The notes beneath the pieces are model-generated. The model was not told the origin of the DNA, ran no database searches, and saw only the letters and a list, made by a program, of their open reading frames with translations. 9,525 nt of DNA from JAWLCG01 sp041687295 (GTDB taxonomy: Bacteria > Planctomycetota > Phycisphaerae > SM23-33 > FEN-1343): the NCBI GenBank assembly GCA_041687295.1, contig JAWLCG010000191.1, forward strand, positions 1 to 9,525, given 5' to 3'. Within the stretch, counting starts at the first letter, position 1. Each line of letters begins with the position of its first letter. Both the position numbers and the translations under genes were made by a program. Positions 1-6,318 of the stretch are shown one piece after another.

Positions 1-36
1 CCCAGCCTACGAAGACGGCCCGCGCCGTAGGCTGGG
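1..36. repeat. 11-bp inverted repeat downstream of thiF
   Basis: Bases 1-11 and 26-36 are perfect reverse complements (CCCAGCCTACG / CGTAGGCTGGG) around a 14-nt loop. It lies about 30 bp beyond the thiF stop codon, where a terminator would be expected, but no T-run follows on the minus strand within the window. It may be a factor-independent-like terminator, an mRNA 3'-end stabilising hairpin, or the edge of an intergenic repeat. The repeat starts at the first base of the window, so its true outer end is unknown. Confidence 0.6.
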
Positions 37-58
37 GCGCAGCTATAGCGAAGCCCCA
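33..58. repeat. imperfect 26-bp palindrome overlapping the first hairpin
   Basis: TGGGGC (33-38) is the reverse complement of GCCCCA (53-58), and the centre (42-49, GCTATAGC) is itself a perfect palindrome. The arms are separated from the centre by three mismatched positions on each side. It shares bases 33-36 with the preceding hairpin, so the two structures exclude each other at their bases. It is the first structure reached by transcripts leaving thiF and could act in termination or be part of a dispersed intergenic repeat. Confidence 0.5.
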
Positions 59-68
59 CCTTCGAGGC

Positions 69-839
69 TCAACCTGCAGGCGTGCTTGGGCGTCCGCAGC
101 AGGGGCACTCGGGGGCGGGGCCGGCCAGGCGGAGGCGGGAGACGGTGTTCGCCCAAAGGTCCAGCTTGAGCAGCCACGGGCTGACGGCGTCGGCCCGGCC
201 GGCGAGCAGCTTCATCGCCTCCAGGGCCTGCAGCGACGCGACGAGGCTGACGGCGGGGCCCAGCACGCCGACCTCGCGGCAGGTCGGACTGGCCGAGGGC
301 GGCGGGGGCTCGGGCAGCAGGCAGCGCAGGCAGGGCGTCAGGCCGGGACGGATGGCCAGCACCTGCGCCTCGGCCCGGACGACGCCAGCGAACACCCAGG
401 GCCGGCCAAGCTTCACGCAGGCGTCATTGATGAGATACCGCGCGGCGAAATTGTCCGTGCCGTCGATCACCAGGTCGACGTCCTGGGCCAGGCCCGCGAT
501 GTTCTCCGCGGTGATGCGCCCCACGATGGGCTCGACGCGGACTTCGCTGTTGATGGCCGCCAGCCGCTCGGCCGCCGCCAGGGCCTTGGGTGTGCCCGCG
601 GCGGCACCGGCCTCGTCGTAGAGGCCCTGGCGGTGCAGGTTGACCGTCTCGAGGCGGTCGTCGTCGATCAGGCGGAGAAACCCCACGCCCGCGCGGGTCA
701 GCAGGTCGCTGGTCCACGAGCCCAGCCCGCCCACGCCGACGACCAGCGCCCGGCCCCGGCCCAGCGCGTGCTGCGCCTCGGGCCCCCAGGCCGCGAACGC
801 CTCTTGCCGCGCGTAGCGGGACTCGGGTTGCACGCCCAT
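69..839 (-). CDS. thiF: ThiF-type adenylyltransferase activating ThiS
   Basis: E1-like (HesA/MoeB/ThiF) enzyme of 256 residues. It would adenylate the C-terminal glycine of ThiS with ATP so that sulfur can be loaded for thiazole synthesis. Visible motifs are the ATP-binding loop GVGGLGS (35-41), the acidic DDD followed by VNLHRQ (59-71), DGTDNF (126-131), zinc-ligand cysteine pairs at 170/173 and 245/248, and the likely catalytic cysteine 187 in TCREVGVLGP. Length fits ThiF/MoeB proteins. The ATG lies 2 bp after the thiS stop with GGAGG 9 nt upstream. MoeB is a close relative, but the thiGHS context and absence of molybdopterin genes favour ThiF. It is the last gene of the operon. Confidence 0.92.
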   Translation of the reverse strand: MGVQPESRYARQEAFAAWGPEAQHALGRGRALVVGVGGLGSWTSDLLTRAGVGFLRLIDDDRLETVNLHRQGLYDEAGAAAGTPKALAAAERLAAINSEVRVEPIVGRITAENIAGLAQDVDLVIDGTDNFAARYLINDACVKLGRPWVFAGVVRAEAQVLAIRPGLTPCLRCLLPEPPPPSASPTCREVGVLGPAVSLVASLQALEAMKLLAGRADAVSPWLLKLDLWANTVSRLRLAGPAPECPCCGRPSTPAG

Positions 840-841
840 GG

Positions 842-1042
842 CTAGCCGCCTCCCACGAGGCGGACCAGCTCGAGGCTGTCGCCCTCGGCCAACGCGGCCG
901 AGCCGAACTGGTCCCGCGGCAGAATGTCGCGGTTCCGCTCGACGACCACCGTGGCCGGGTTGACCCCCAGCTGCTCCAGCAGGGCCTCGACCGTCAGTCC
1001 GTCGGCCACCTCGCGGTCCGTGCCGTTCACCGTGATTCGCAT
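842..1042 (-). CDS. thiS: ThiS sulfur carrier protein
   Basis: Small ubiquitin-fold protein of 66 residues, the usual ThiS size. The C-terminus is LVGGG, giving the exposed Gly-Gly tail that ThiF adenylates and that then carries the thiocarboxylate donated to ThiG. It opens MRITVNGTDREV and contains VNPATVVVERN, matching the family's ITVNG...V.VERN pattern. The ATG is fixed by a strong Shine-Dalgarno site (GAGGAGG, 6 nt upstream) lying inside the end of thiH. The first 16 bp overlap thiH in another frame. It is short and sits inside a longer open shadow frame, so automated annotation could miss it or fuse it. Confidence 0.93.
   Translation of the reverse strand: MRITVNGTDREVADGLTVEALLEQLGVNPATVVVERNRDILPRDQFGSAALAEGDSLELVRLVGGG
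849..853 (-). promoter_or_regulatory. thiF ribosome binding site inside the ThiS Gly-Gly codons
   Basis: On the minus strand, GGAGG ends 9 nt before the thiF ATG. It is formed by the thiS codons GGA-GGC that encode the functional C-terminal glycines. The same bases therefore serve as the ThiS active tail and the thiF translation start signal. Confidence 0.7.
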
Positions 1043-2160
1043 GCGGAGCCTCCTCGCATCTGGGCGTCCCAGTCCTTCCACACCGGGTCGTAGCCGGCCC
1101 GGCGGATGGCGGCGGCGACCTCGGCGACGCTTCGGCCGTCCTCGACGGCGAACTGCTCGGTCGCGTGGACCTGCTGGCGGTAGCCGCCGGGGTCGGTCTT
1201 CGAGCCGGCGCTCATCTGCGTGATGCCCAGCGGGATCAGCCGATCGCGCAGCGCCGGCGGCTCGCGGGTGCTCATCACCAGCCCCACGTCGGGCAGGTGG
1301 ATCCGCAGGGCCAGCAGCATCTGCACCAGGTCGCGGTCGCTGACGGGGGCGGGCACGCCGAGCTCGGCCGGTGCGTTGCGGAGGCGCGGCACGTTGATGC
1401 TCACCTGCGTCCGCCAGTGCGTCCGCAGCAGGTGGTCGGCGTGCAGGGCCAGGGCGATGGCCTCGACCCGGAAGTCGCTCAGGCCCAGCAAGGCCCCGAG
1501 GCTCAGCCGGCGGAAGCCCGCCCGGGCCGCCCGCTCCGGGGCCTCGAGGCGGTTGGCGTAGTCGCTCTTGGGCCCGCGCGGGTGCACGCGGGTGTAGAGG
1601 GCGCGGTCGTAGGTCTCCTGGAACATCGTGACGCCCTCGGCCCCGGCCCGGGCCACTTGGGCGTACTGCGGCTCGGTCAGGGCCTGCACCTCGATCGAGA
1701 CCGACGAGAACAGCGGCGAGAGCAGCTCGATGGCCCGGCCCAGCCGCTCGAGCGGGTACTTGCGCGGGGCCTCGCCCGAGACCAGCAGCAGGTGGCGGAA
1801 GCCGACGTCGTGGAGGTAGCGTCCCTCGGCCAGCACCTGCTCGTCGCTCAGGGCGGTGCGGGTCTGGCCTGACTCGCCGTGGAAGCCGCAGTAGAGGCAC
1901 CCGTTGATGCACCAGTTCGAGACGTACAGCGGGGCGTACATCTGGATGCATCGCCCGAAACGCTGGACGGTGACCGCCTGCGCCCGCCGGGCCATCGGCT
2001 CGAGGAAGTCGGCCGCCGCCGGCGAAATCAGGGCCAGGAAGTCCTCCAGGCGGGCCGCGGGGCTGGCGAGGGCGGCCTGCACCTCGCGCGGGCCGATGGC
2101 GTCGAGCGACCGCCGCAGGGCCGACAGGTCCGTTTGCTGAAGCACGTCGAGGAAGGTCAT
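1027..2160 (-). CDS. thiH: ThiH, radical-SAM tyrosine lyase (2-iminoacetate synthase)
   Basis: Radical-SAM enzyme of 377 residues. It cleaves tyrosine to dehydroglycine (2-iminoacetate) and p-cresol, the glycine-imine part of the thiazole ring. The 4Fe-4S/SAM motif CX3CX2C is at Cys84, Cys88 and Cys91 (NWCINGCLYCGFHG). Other family signatures are QETYDRALYTRVHPRGPKSDY (about 181-201), LGALLGL (221-227) and MSAGSKTDPGGY (316-327). Length is typical of ThiH. The ATG overlaps the thiG stop as ATGA and has no clear ribosome binding site of its own, suggesting translational coupling. It replaces the oxygen-using ThiO of aerobes. BioB and HydG are relatives, but these signatures and the operon point to ThiH. 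Confidence 0.95.
   Translation of the reverse strand: MTFLDVLQQTDLSALRRSLDAIGPREVQAALASPAARLEDFLALISPAAADFLEPMARRAQAVTVQRFGRCIQMYAPLYVSNWCINGCLYCGFHGESGQTRTALSDEQVLAEGRYLHDVGFRHLLLVSGEAPRKYPLERLGRAIELLSPLFSSVSIEVQALTEPQYAQVARAGAEGVTMFQETYDRALYTRVHPRGPKSDYANRLEAPERAARAGFRRLSLGALLGLSDFRVEAIALALHADHLLRTHWRTQVSINVPRLRNAPAELGVPAPVSDRDLVQMLLALRIHLPDVGLVMSTREPPALRDRLIPLGITQMSAGSKTDPGGYRQQVHATEQFAVEDGRSVAEVAAAIRRAGYDPVWKDWDAQMRGGSACESR
1049..1055 (-). promoter_or_regulatory. thiS ribosome binding site within thiH
   Basis: GAGGAGG on the minus strand, 6 nt before the thiS ATG and inside the last codons of thiH. It is the strongest Shine-Dalgarno match in the operon, and it supports this ATG over the upstream part of the longer shadow frame. 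Confidence 0.8.
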
Positions 2161-2951
2161 GACGTCAGGAACCCCGTCAGCGGGCTGGAGGCCTCGGGCG
2201 TGCCGACGTGGCCCGACGCCCCGGCCCGGTACGCGGCCCGCCCGGCCAGCACGCCCAGGCGGAAGGCGTCGGCCATCGCCACCGGGTCGGCCGCCGTGGC
2301 GATGGCGGTGTTGACCATGACGGCTGCGGCGCCCATCTCCATGGCCTCGGCCACGTGGGAGGGGGCCCCGAGGCCCGCGTCGATGATGACCGGCACCGTC
2401 GCGTTGGCCAGGATCATCTCGAGCATCTCGCGGCAGCGGATGCCCAGGTTCGTGCCGATCGCGCTGCCCAGCGGCATGACGGTGGCACAGCCGACCTCCT
2501 CGAGCCGCTTGGCCAGGATCGGGTCGGGCTGAATGTAGGGCAGCACGGTAAAGCCGTCCTTGACGAGCACCTCGGCGGCCCGGAGCGTCTCGATGGGGTC
2601 GGGCAGCAGGCTGCGCAGCTCGGGGGTGATCTCGAGCTTGACCCACGGCTCGATGCCCGACGCGCGGGCCAGGCGGGCCAGGCGGACGGCCTGGTCGGCG
2701 TCGCGGGCGCCCGAGGTGTTGGGCAGCAGCAGGTAGTCGCCGCCGGCCAGGCTGGCCAGCATGTCGTCCTGGGCGTTGTCCAGGTCGACCCGCCGCAGGG
2801 CGACGGTGACGATGGCCGCCTCGCTGGCGTCGACGGCCTGGCGCAGCAGCGCGGGCGAGGGGAACTTGCCCGAGCCCATCACCAGCCGAGAGCGGAACGA
2901 GCGCCCGGCGATGACCAGCGGGTCGGGGATGGCAGCAGGGGAGTCACTCAC
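2157..2951 (-). CDS. thiG: ThiG thiazole synthase
   Basis: TIM-barrel enzyme that condenses deoxyxylulose 5-phosphate, dehydroglycine and ThiS-thiocarboxylate into thiazole phosphate. From the chosen GTG start it is 264 residues, near the usual 250-270. The conserved opening DPLVIAGRSFRSRLVMGSGKF spans about 10-30. The Schiff-base lysine is Lys105 in WVKLEIT. Phosphate-site segments are PLGSAIGTNLGI (160-171), DAGLGAPSHVAEAMEMGA (191-208) and VNTAIA (213-218). GTG at 2951 was chosen because AGGAG lies 7 nt upstream. An in-frame TTG at 3011 adds 20 proline/glycine-rich residues, has no ribosome binding site and falls at the predicted transcription start. It is the first gene of the operon. Confidence 0.95.
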   Translation of the reverse strand: MSDSPAAIPDPLVIAGRSFRSRLVMGSGKFPSPALLRQAVDASEAAIVTVALRRVDLDNAQDDMLASLAGGDYLLLPNTSGARDADQAVRLARLARASGIEPWVKLEITPELRSLLPDPIETLRAAEVLVKDGFTVLPYIQPDPILAKRLEEVGCATVMPLGSAIGTNLGIRCREMLEMILANATVPVIIDAGLGAPSHVAEAMEMGAAAVMVNTAIATAADPVAMADAFRLGVLAGRAAYRAGASGHVGTPEASSPLTGFLTS

Positions 2952-2958
2952 GGCTGAG

Positions 2959-2963
2959 CTCCT
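2959..2963 (-). promoter_or_regulatory. thiG ribosome binding site
   Basis: AGGAG on the minus strand, 7 nt before the GTG at 2951. It decides the thiG start in favour of GTG over the upstream TTG. Confidence 0.75.
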
Positions 2964-2973
2964 GGCGGCCTGG

Positions 2974-3007
2974 CCCGGCAGACCGGGTGGGCCGCGATGG
3001 TTCGCGG
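2974..3007 (-). promoter_or_regulatory. two small hairpins in the thiG leader
   Basis: In the short leader between the predicted promoter and thiG, CCGCGA-loop-TCGCGG (2992-3007, 6-bp stem, 4-nt loop) is followed by CCCGG-loop-CCGGG (2974-2987, 5-bp stem, 4-nt loop). Both are perfect stems. The leader is only about 60 nt and lacks the CTGAGA-type thi-box in sense orientation, so it is not a TPP riboswitch. In such GC-rich DNA the stems may be incidental or may tune translation. Confidence 0.35.
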
Positions 3008-3018
3008 TCAAACAGGTG

Positions 3019-3048
3019 ATGATAAGGCCCCGGCCCCGGCCGAGTCAA
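3019..3048 (-). promoter_or_regulatory. sigma-70-like promoter of the thi operon
   Basis: On the minus strand a -35 TTGACT (3043-3048) and a -10 TATCAT (3019-3024) each match consensus at 5 of 6 positions, with an 18-bp spacer. Transcription would begin near 3012, leaving a leader of about 60 nt before the thiG GTG. The AT-rich -10 stands out sharply from the GC-rich surroundings. Confidence 0.65.
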
Positions 3049-3068
3049 CGGACCCCCGGGCCAGACGC

Positions 3069-3097
3069 TTGCCCGCGGCCCGGCCGAACGCTACAGT
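3069..3097 (+). promoter_or_regulatory. candidate promoter of the plus-strand four-gene set
   Basis: TTGCCC (3069-3074) and TACAGT (3092-3097) are separated by 17 bp, the ideal sigma-70 spacing, but match consensus at only 3 and 4 of 6 positions. It lies about 60 bp upstream of the first gene and diverges from the thi promoter, whose -35 box begins 20 bp away. Plausible but weak. Confidence 0.35.
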
Positions 3098-3132
3098 GCC
3101 CGCCGGTACCCATGCTTCCTTACAGGCCCGAA

Positions 3133-3147
3133 CGGCCCCAGGGGCCG
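3133..3147. promoter_or_regulatory. perfect 15-bp palindrome before the first plus-strand gene
   Basis: CGGCCCC (3133-3139), a central A (3140) and GGGGCCG (3141-3147) form a perfect 7+1+7 inverted repeat. Its last base is the first base of the GGGGAG Shine-Dalgarno site (3147-3152) of the gene starting at 3158. Its position downstream of the candidate promoter would suit a repressor operator, or an RNA stem that limits ribosome access. No bound regulator is identifiable in the window. Confidence 0.4.
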
Positions 3148-3157
3148 GGGAGTTCCC

Positions 3158-4249
3158 ATGATTTCCTACGCCGGCAAGAGCCGCCAAGCCGTCAACCAGC
3201 TCAAGACGATCTACTTCGACCACCCCGAGTGGACGCCCGCCACCGTCAGCTTCCTGCCGGCCACCTGGATACACTACCGCGAGGACCTCGAGGAGATCGT
3301 CCTGGCCCATCCGCGGGTGTTTCCGGGCTTCCGCAAGGGCGCGGTCGACTTCGACTTCCCGAGGATGTGGAACCCCACCTACGAGTCGGGCCGGCACAGA
3401 GACTGCTGGGGCGTCGTCTGGGAGAACGTTGAGCGCGGCGTGGACGGCTACGTCGTCGAGCACCCCCTGGCCGACTGGGCCGACTTCGACGCCTGGAAGG
3501 CCCGCCGGCCCGACCCGCTGACCGACGACTGGTTCGGCCCGCGGGGCGACTGGGCCGACCTCGCCCGCCACCTGCAGGCCGCCAAAGATCGCGGCGGCAT
3601 CGCCACCGCCGGCGGACTGCTCCACGGGTTCTTCTTCATGAACCTCTACTACCTCCGCGGCTTCGAGAACCTCATGCTCGACATGGCCACCGAGGAGCCA
3701 CGCCTCGACGAGCTCATCGCCATCCTGCAGGACTACTGCGTGACGGTCGTGCAGCAGAACCTCGCCGCTGGCGCCGAGATGATTCTGCTGGGCGAGGACC
3801 TGGGGATGCAGACGGCCCTGCCGATCAGCCCGGCCACGTGGCGGCGGTACGTCAAGCCCACCTACGAGGCGATGTTCGGCCCCTGCCGCGATGCCGGCGT
3901 GCCGGTCTACCTCCACAGCGACGGGCACATCCTGGAGATCATCGACGACCTGATCGAAGTGGGCGTGCGGATGCTCAACCCGCAGATCCGCGCCAACGGC
4001 CTGGCCGGCCTGCAGCAGGTCGCCCGCGGCCGGGTCGCCCTCGACCAGGACCTCGACCGCCAGCTGTTCCCCTTCGTGAGCCCCTCGGCGATCGAGGACC
4101 ACGTCGGCGAGGTCTACGAGGGCCTCTACCTGCCCGAGGGGGGCCTGAGCTTCAAGGCCGAGGCCGGCCCCGACGTGCCGCTGGCCAACATCGACGCCCT
4201 CTGCCGCGCGTTCGAGAAGCTCTGCAACCTGCCCGAGCCCGCCCGTTGA
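3158..4249 (+). CDS. URO-D-like protein, function unassigned
   Basis: A 363-residue protein of the uroporphyrinogen decarboxylase superfamily, which includes HemE and the MtaA-type corrinoid methyltransferases. Family-like segments are GEDLGMQTALPISPATWRRYVKP (about 212-234), LHSDGHILEIID (252-263) and the late LDQDLD (295-300). It lacks the N-terminal arginine-rich MRQAGR-type motif of true HemE, and the HxC metal-binding motif of MtaA reads His253-Ser-Asp-Gly here, so neither haem synthesis nor classical coenzyme-M methyl transfer is supported. No signal peptide or membrane segment is seen, so it should be cytosolic. The ATG has GGGGAG 5 nt upstream. The dehydrogenases and hydrolase that follow suggest a role in small-molecule catabolism. 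Confidence 0.85.
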   Translation: MISYAGKSRQAVNQLKTIYFDHPEWTPATVSFLPATWIHYREDLEEIVLAHPRVFPGFRKGAVDFDFPRMWNPTYESGRHRDCWGVVWENVERGVDGYVVEHPLADWADFDAWKARRPDPLTDDWFGPRGDWADLARHLQAAKDRGGIATAGGLLHGFFFMNLYYLRGFENLMLDMATEEPRLDELIAILQDYCVTVVQQNLAAGAEMILLGEDLGMQTALPISPATWRRYVKPTYEAMFGPCRDAGVPVYLHSDGHILEIIDDLIEVGVRMLNPQIRANGLAGLQQVARGRVALDQDLDRQLFPFVSPSAIEDHVGEVYEGLYLPEGGLSFKAEAGPDVPLANIDALCRAFEKLCNLPEPAR

Positions 4250-4315
4250 CACCCCGCGTCCGGGCCGGTATCCAGGACCGCAGGAGAACAACACATCCCA
4301 GGAAGGAGCCCTGTC

Positions 4316-5347
4316 ATGCTGGCGGCCGTTCTGAAGGACTTCGATCAGCTGGTGCTCGAGGACGTGCCGGCCCCCGAGCCGGGCGTGGGCGAGGTGGTGG
4401 TGCGGATCAAGGCGTGCGGCTTCTGCGCGACCGACTACAAGGCCATCCGCGGCATCCGGCGGAACGTGAGCTTCCCGGCCATCGTGGGCCATGAGCCCGC
4501 CGGCGTGGTCGAGGCCGTCGGGCCCGGCGTCAGGCACTTCCGCGAGGGCGACGTGGAGATCTGCCAGCCCTCGGGCGTCTGCGGCGCCTGCGCCCACTGC
4601 AAGGCCGGCAACACCCACTACTGCGAGCACGCCTTCACCACCGGCGGCGACGGCCCGCCCGAGGTCTGGCCCGGCGCCTTCGCCGAGTCGATGAAGACGC
4701 TCGAGGCCTGCCTGTTCCACAAGCCCGCCTCCATCAGCTGGGACGCCGCCGCCCTGACCGAGCCCTTGAGCGGGGCGTGGAAGGGCGTCATCCACTACAG
4801 CCAGATGCAGGTGGGCGACGACGTGGTGGTCATCGGCACCGGCGGCATCGGCCTGCTGTGCCTGATGGTCGCCCGGGCCGCCGGCGCGGGCCGGCTCATC
4901 GCCATCGACCCCAGCGAGCACGCCCGCCAGAACGCCCTGGCCCTGGGCGCCACGCACGCGGTCGACCCCTCAGCCGGCGATGCGAAGGAGCAGGTGTACG
5001 GCATCGTGCCCGGCGGGCCCGACCTGGTCGTCGAGGCGGCCGGGCCTATCGGGGCCGTCAAGCTCATGACCGACCTGCGCCGGCGCGGCACGCGGTGGAA
5101 CGTCTTCGGCATCACCACGCACGAGACCTTCGAGCTCGACGGCGGCTACACCCACTTCCTGGAGGGCCGCATGGACGCCAGCTTCGGCACCACGCCGCTG
5201 GCGATGCAGCGGGCCATTCGGCTGATGGAGGCGGGGCTGGTCGACCCGGGGAAAATCGTCTCGCACCGCTTCGCCCTGTCCGACATTGCCCAGGCCGTCG
5301 CCGTCATGGGCCAGCCCGAGCGCAACAAGGTGATGATCCTGCCATGA
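4316..5347 (+). CDS. zinc-dependent MDR-family dehydrogenase, likely NAD-linked
   Basis: A 343-residue medium-chain dehydrogenase/reductase that would oxidise an alcohol or polyol, or run in reverse. Catalytic zinc ligands are Cys37 (GFCATD), His59-Glu60 (GHEP) and probably Glu149 (TEPL). The structural-zinc lobe is intact with Cys89, 92, 95 and 103. The Rossmann loop is GTGGIG (174-179), and Asp198 after the second strand (IAIDPS) favours NAD(H). It resembles sorbitol or threonine dehydrogenases, but the substrate is not readable. AAGGAG lies 7 nt before the ATG. The 66-bp gap after the URO-D-like gene shows no convincing terminator, so co-transcription is likely, and its stop overlaps the next start (ATGA). 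Confidence 0.9.
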   Translation: MLAAVLKDFDQLVLEDVPAPEPGVGEVVVRIKACGFCATDYKAIRGIRRNVSFPAIVGHEPAGVVEAVGPGVRHFREGDVEICQPSGVCGACAHCKAGNTHYCEHAFTTGGDGPPEVWPGAFAESMKTLEACLFHKPASISWDAAALTEPLSGAWKGVIHYSQMQVGDDVVVIGTGGIGLLCLMVARAAGAGRLIAIDPSEHARQNALALGATHAVDPSAGDAKEQVYGIVPGGPDLVVEAAGPIGAVKLMTDLRRRGTRWNVFGITTHETFELDGGYTHFLEGRMDASFGTTPLAMQRAIRLMEAGLVDPGKIVSHRFALSDIAQAVAVMGQPERNKVMILP

Positions 5348-6318
5348 AGGCCATCGTGAACACCGCCCCCGGCCAGCTCGCCTGGCAGGACTGGCCCGAC
5401 CCGCAGCCCGGGCCCGGGCAGGTCGTCATTCGCACGAATGCCTGCGGGGTCTGCGCGACCGACCTGGAGATGATCGACGGGTGGGAGCGGACGGGCTTTC
5501 CCACCATCCCCGGCCACGAGTGGGCCGGCGTGGTCGAGGCCGTCGGTGCCGGCGTGGACACGGACCTGGTGGGCCGGGCGACGGTCGGCGACAACATCTG
5601 GCCCGACGACAGCGAGGTGGGCTTCGAGCACCCCGGCGGCTACGCCGAGCGGTTCGTCACCCGCGCCGAACTGCTCCACCCGCTGCCGGCGGACTTTCCC
5701 GCCTGGCAGGCGGCCCTGGTCGAGCCGCTGGCCGTCTGCGTCCGCGGGATGCGCCGCCTGCGGCTGGAGGATCGCGGCTCAGCCCTGGTGATCGGCGACG
5801 GGCCCATCGGCCTGCTGATGCTGTTGCTGCTGCGGGACGCCGGCGTCGATCGCGTCGACCTGGTCGGCGGTCGGCCCGCCCGGCTGGCCGTGGCCGAGCG
5901 GCTCGGGGCGGCCCGCACGCTCAACTACCACCAGACCGGCGAGGACCTCACCGGGGCCATTAAGACCTTAGGCGGCGCGTACCCCAACGTCATCGAGGCC
6001 AGTGGCTCCGTCTCGGCGATGCGGACGGCCCTGGGGGTGGCGGGGCGATGCGGCAAGGTGCTGGTGCTGGGCGACTACGGCGACGCGGGCCGGGCCGACT
6101 TCCGCTGGAACGACCTGCTGCACGCCGAGCTGGAGGTCATCGGCTCGTGCACCGGCGCCGAGGCCTGGCCGCAGGCCGTTCGGCTGGCTGCCGGGGGGGC
6201 GGTGCCGCTGGCGGGCCTGGTGACCCACCGCCTGCCGGCCGAGCGGTTCGCCGAGGCGATGGACCTCGCCCGCCACGACCGCAACGCCATCAAGGTCGTC
6301 CTGGAGTGGCCCGCATGA
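5344..6318 (+). CDS. second MDR dehydrogenase lacking the structural-zinc lobe
   Basis: A 324-residue medium-chain dehydrogenase, clearly different from its neighbour. It keeps catalytic ligands Cys37 (GVCATD), His58-Glu59 (GHEW) and Glu127 (VEPLA), but the four-cysteine structural-zinc lobe is replaced by a short segment without cysteine (about 83-100, reading to HPGGYAERF). The nucleotide loop is GDGPIG (151-156). After the second strand it has GGRPAR (175-180) with no acidic residue, so NADP(H) is possible. The ATG overlaps the upstream stop by 4 bp, and the next ATG overlaps its stop the same way. Much of the gene also reads open in another frame, but this frame carries the family motifs. 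Substrate unknown. Confidence 0.88.
   Translation: MKAIVNTAPGQLAWQDWPDPQPGPGQVVIRTNACGVCATDLEMIDGWERTGFPTIPGHEWAGVVEAVGAGVDTDLVGRATVGDNIWPDDSEVGFEHPGGYAERFVTRAELLHPLPADFPAWQAALVEPLAVCVRGMRRLRLEDRGSALVIGDGPIGLLMLLLLRDAGVDRVDLVGGRPARLAVAERLGAARTLNYHQTGEDLTGAIKTLGGAYPNVIEASGSVSAMRTALGVAGRCGKVLVLGDYGDAGRADFRWNDLLHAELEVIGSCTGAEAWPQAVRLAAGGAVPLAGLVTHRLPAERFAEAMDLARHDRNAIKVVLEWPA

Noticed and set aside
69..839. MoeB rather than ThiF
   Set aside because: The two are hard to separate by sequence, but the gene is 2 bp from thiS and no molybdopterin genes are present.
842..1951. 369-residue minus-strand frame ending in ThiS, possibly a ThiS fusion
   Set aside because: The upstream 300 residues are an Arg/Pro-rich out-of-frame reading of thiH. 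A strong ribosome binding site marks the separate 66-residue ThiS start.
1027..2646. 539-residue frame that could be read as a longer ThiH with an N-terminal extension
   Set aside because: Residues before the ATG at 2160 are an out-of-frame reading of thiG, which has its own intact motifs.
2952..3011. TTG at 3011 as the thiG start
   Set aside because: No ribosome binding site, added residues unlike ThiG, and the codon coincides with the predicted transcription start; the GTG at 2951 has AGGAG at 7 nt.
2952..3018. TPP riboswitch in the thiG leader
   Set aside because: The leader is only about 60 nt and no sense-strand thi-box motif is present.
3158..4249. HemE (uroporphyrinogen decarboxylase) for haem synthesis
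   Set aside because: The N-terminal arginine motif of HemE is missing and no haem genes are nearby.
3008..4957. 649-residue open frame on the minus strand opposite the URO-D-like and first MDR genes
   Set aside because: Composition is low-complexity (Gly/Ala/Val/Asp/His-rich) and it mirrors two plus-strand genes with clear family motifs. GC-rich codons commonly leave the opposite strand open.
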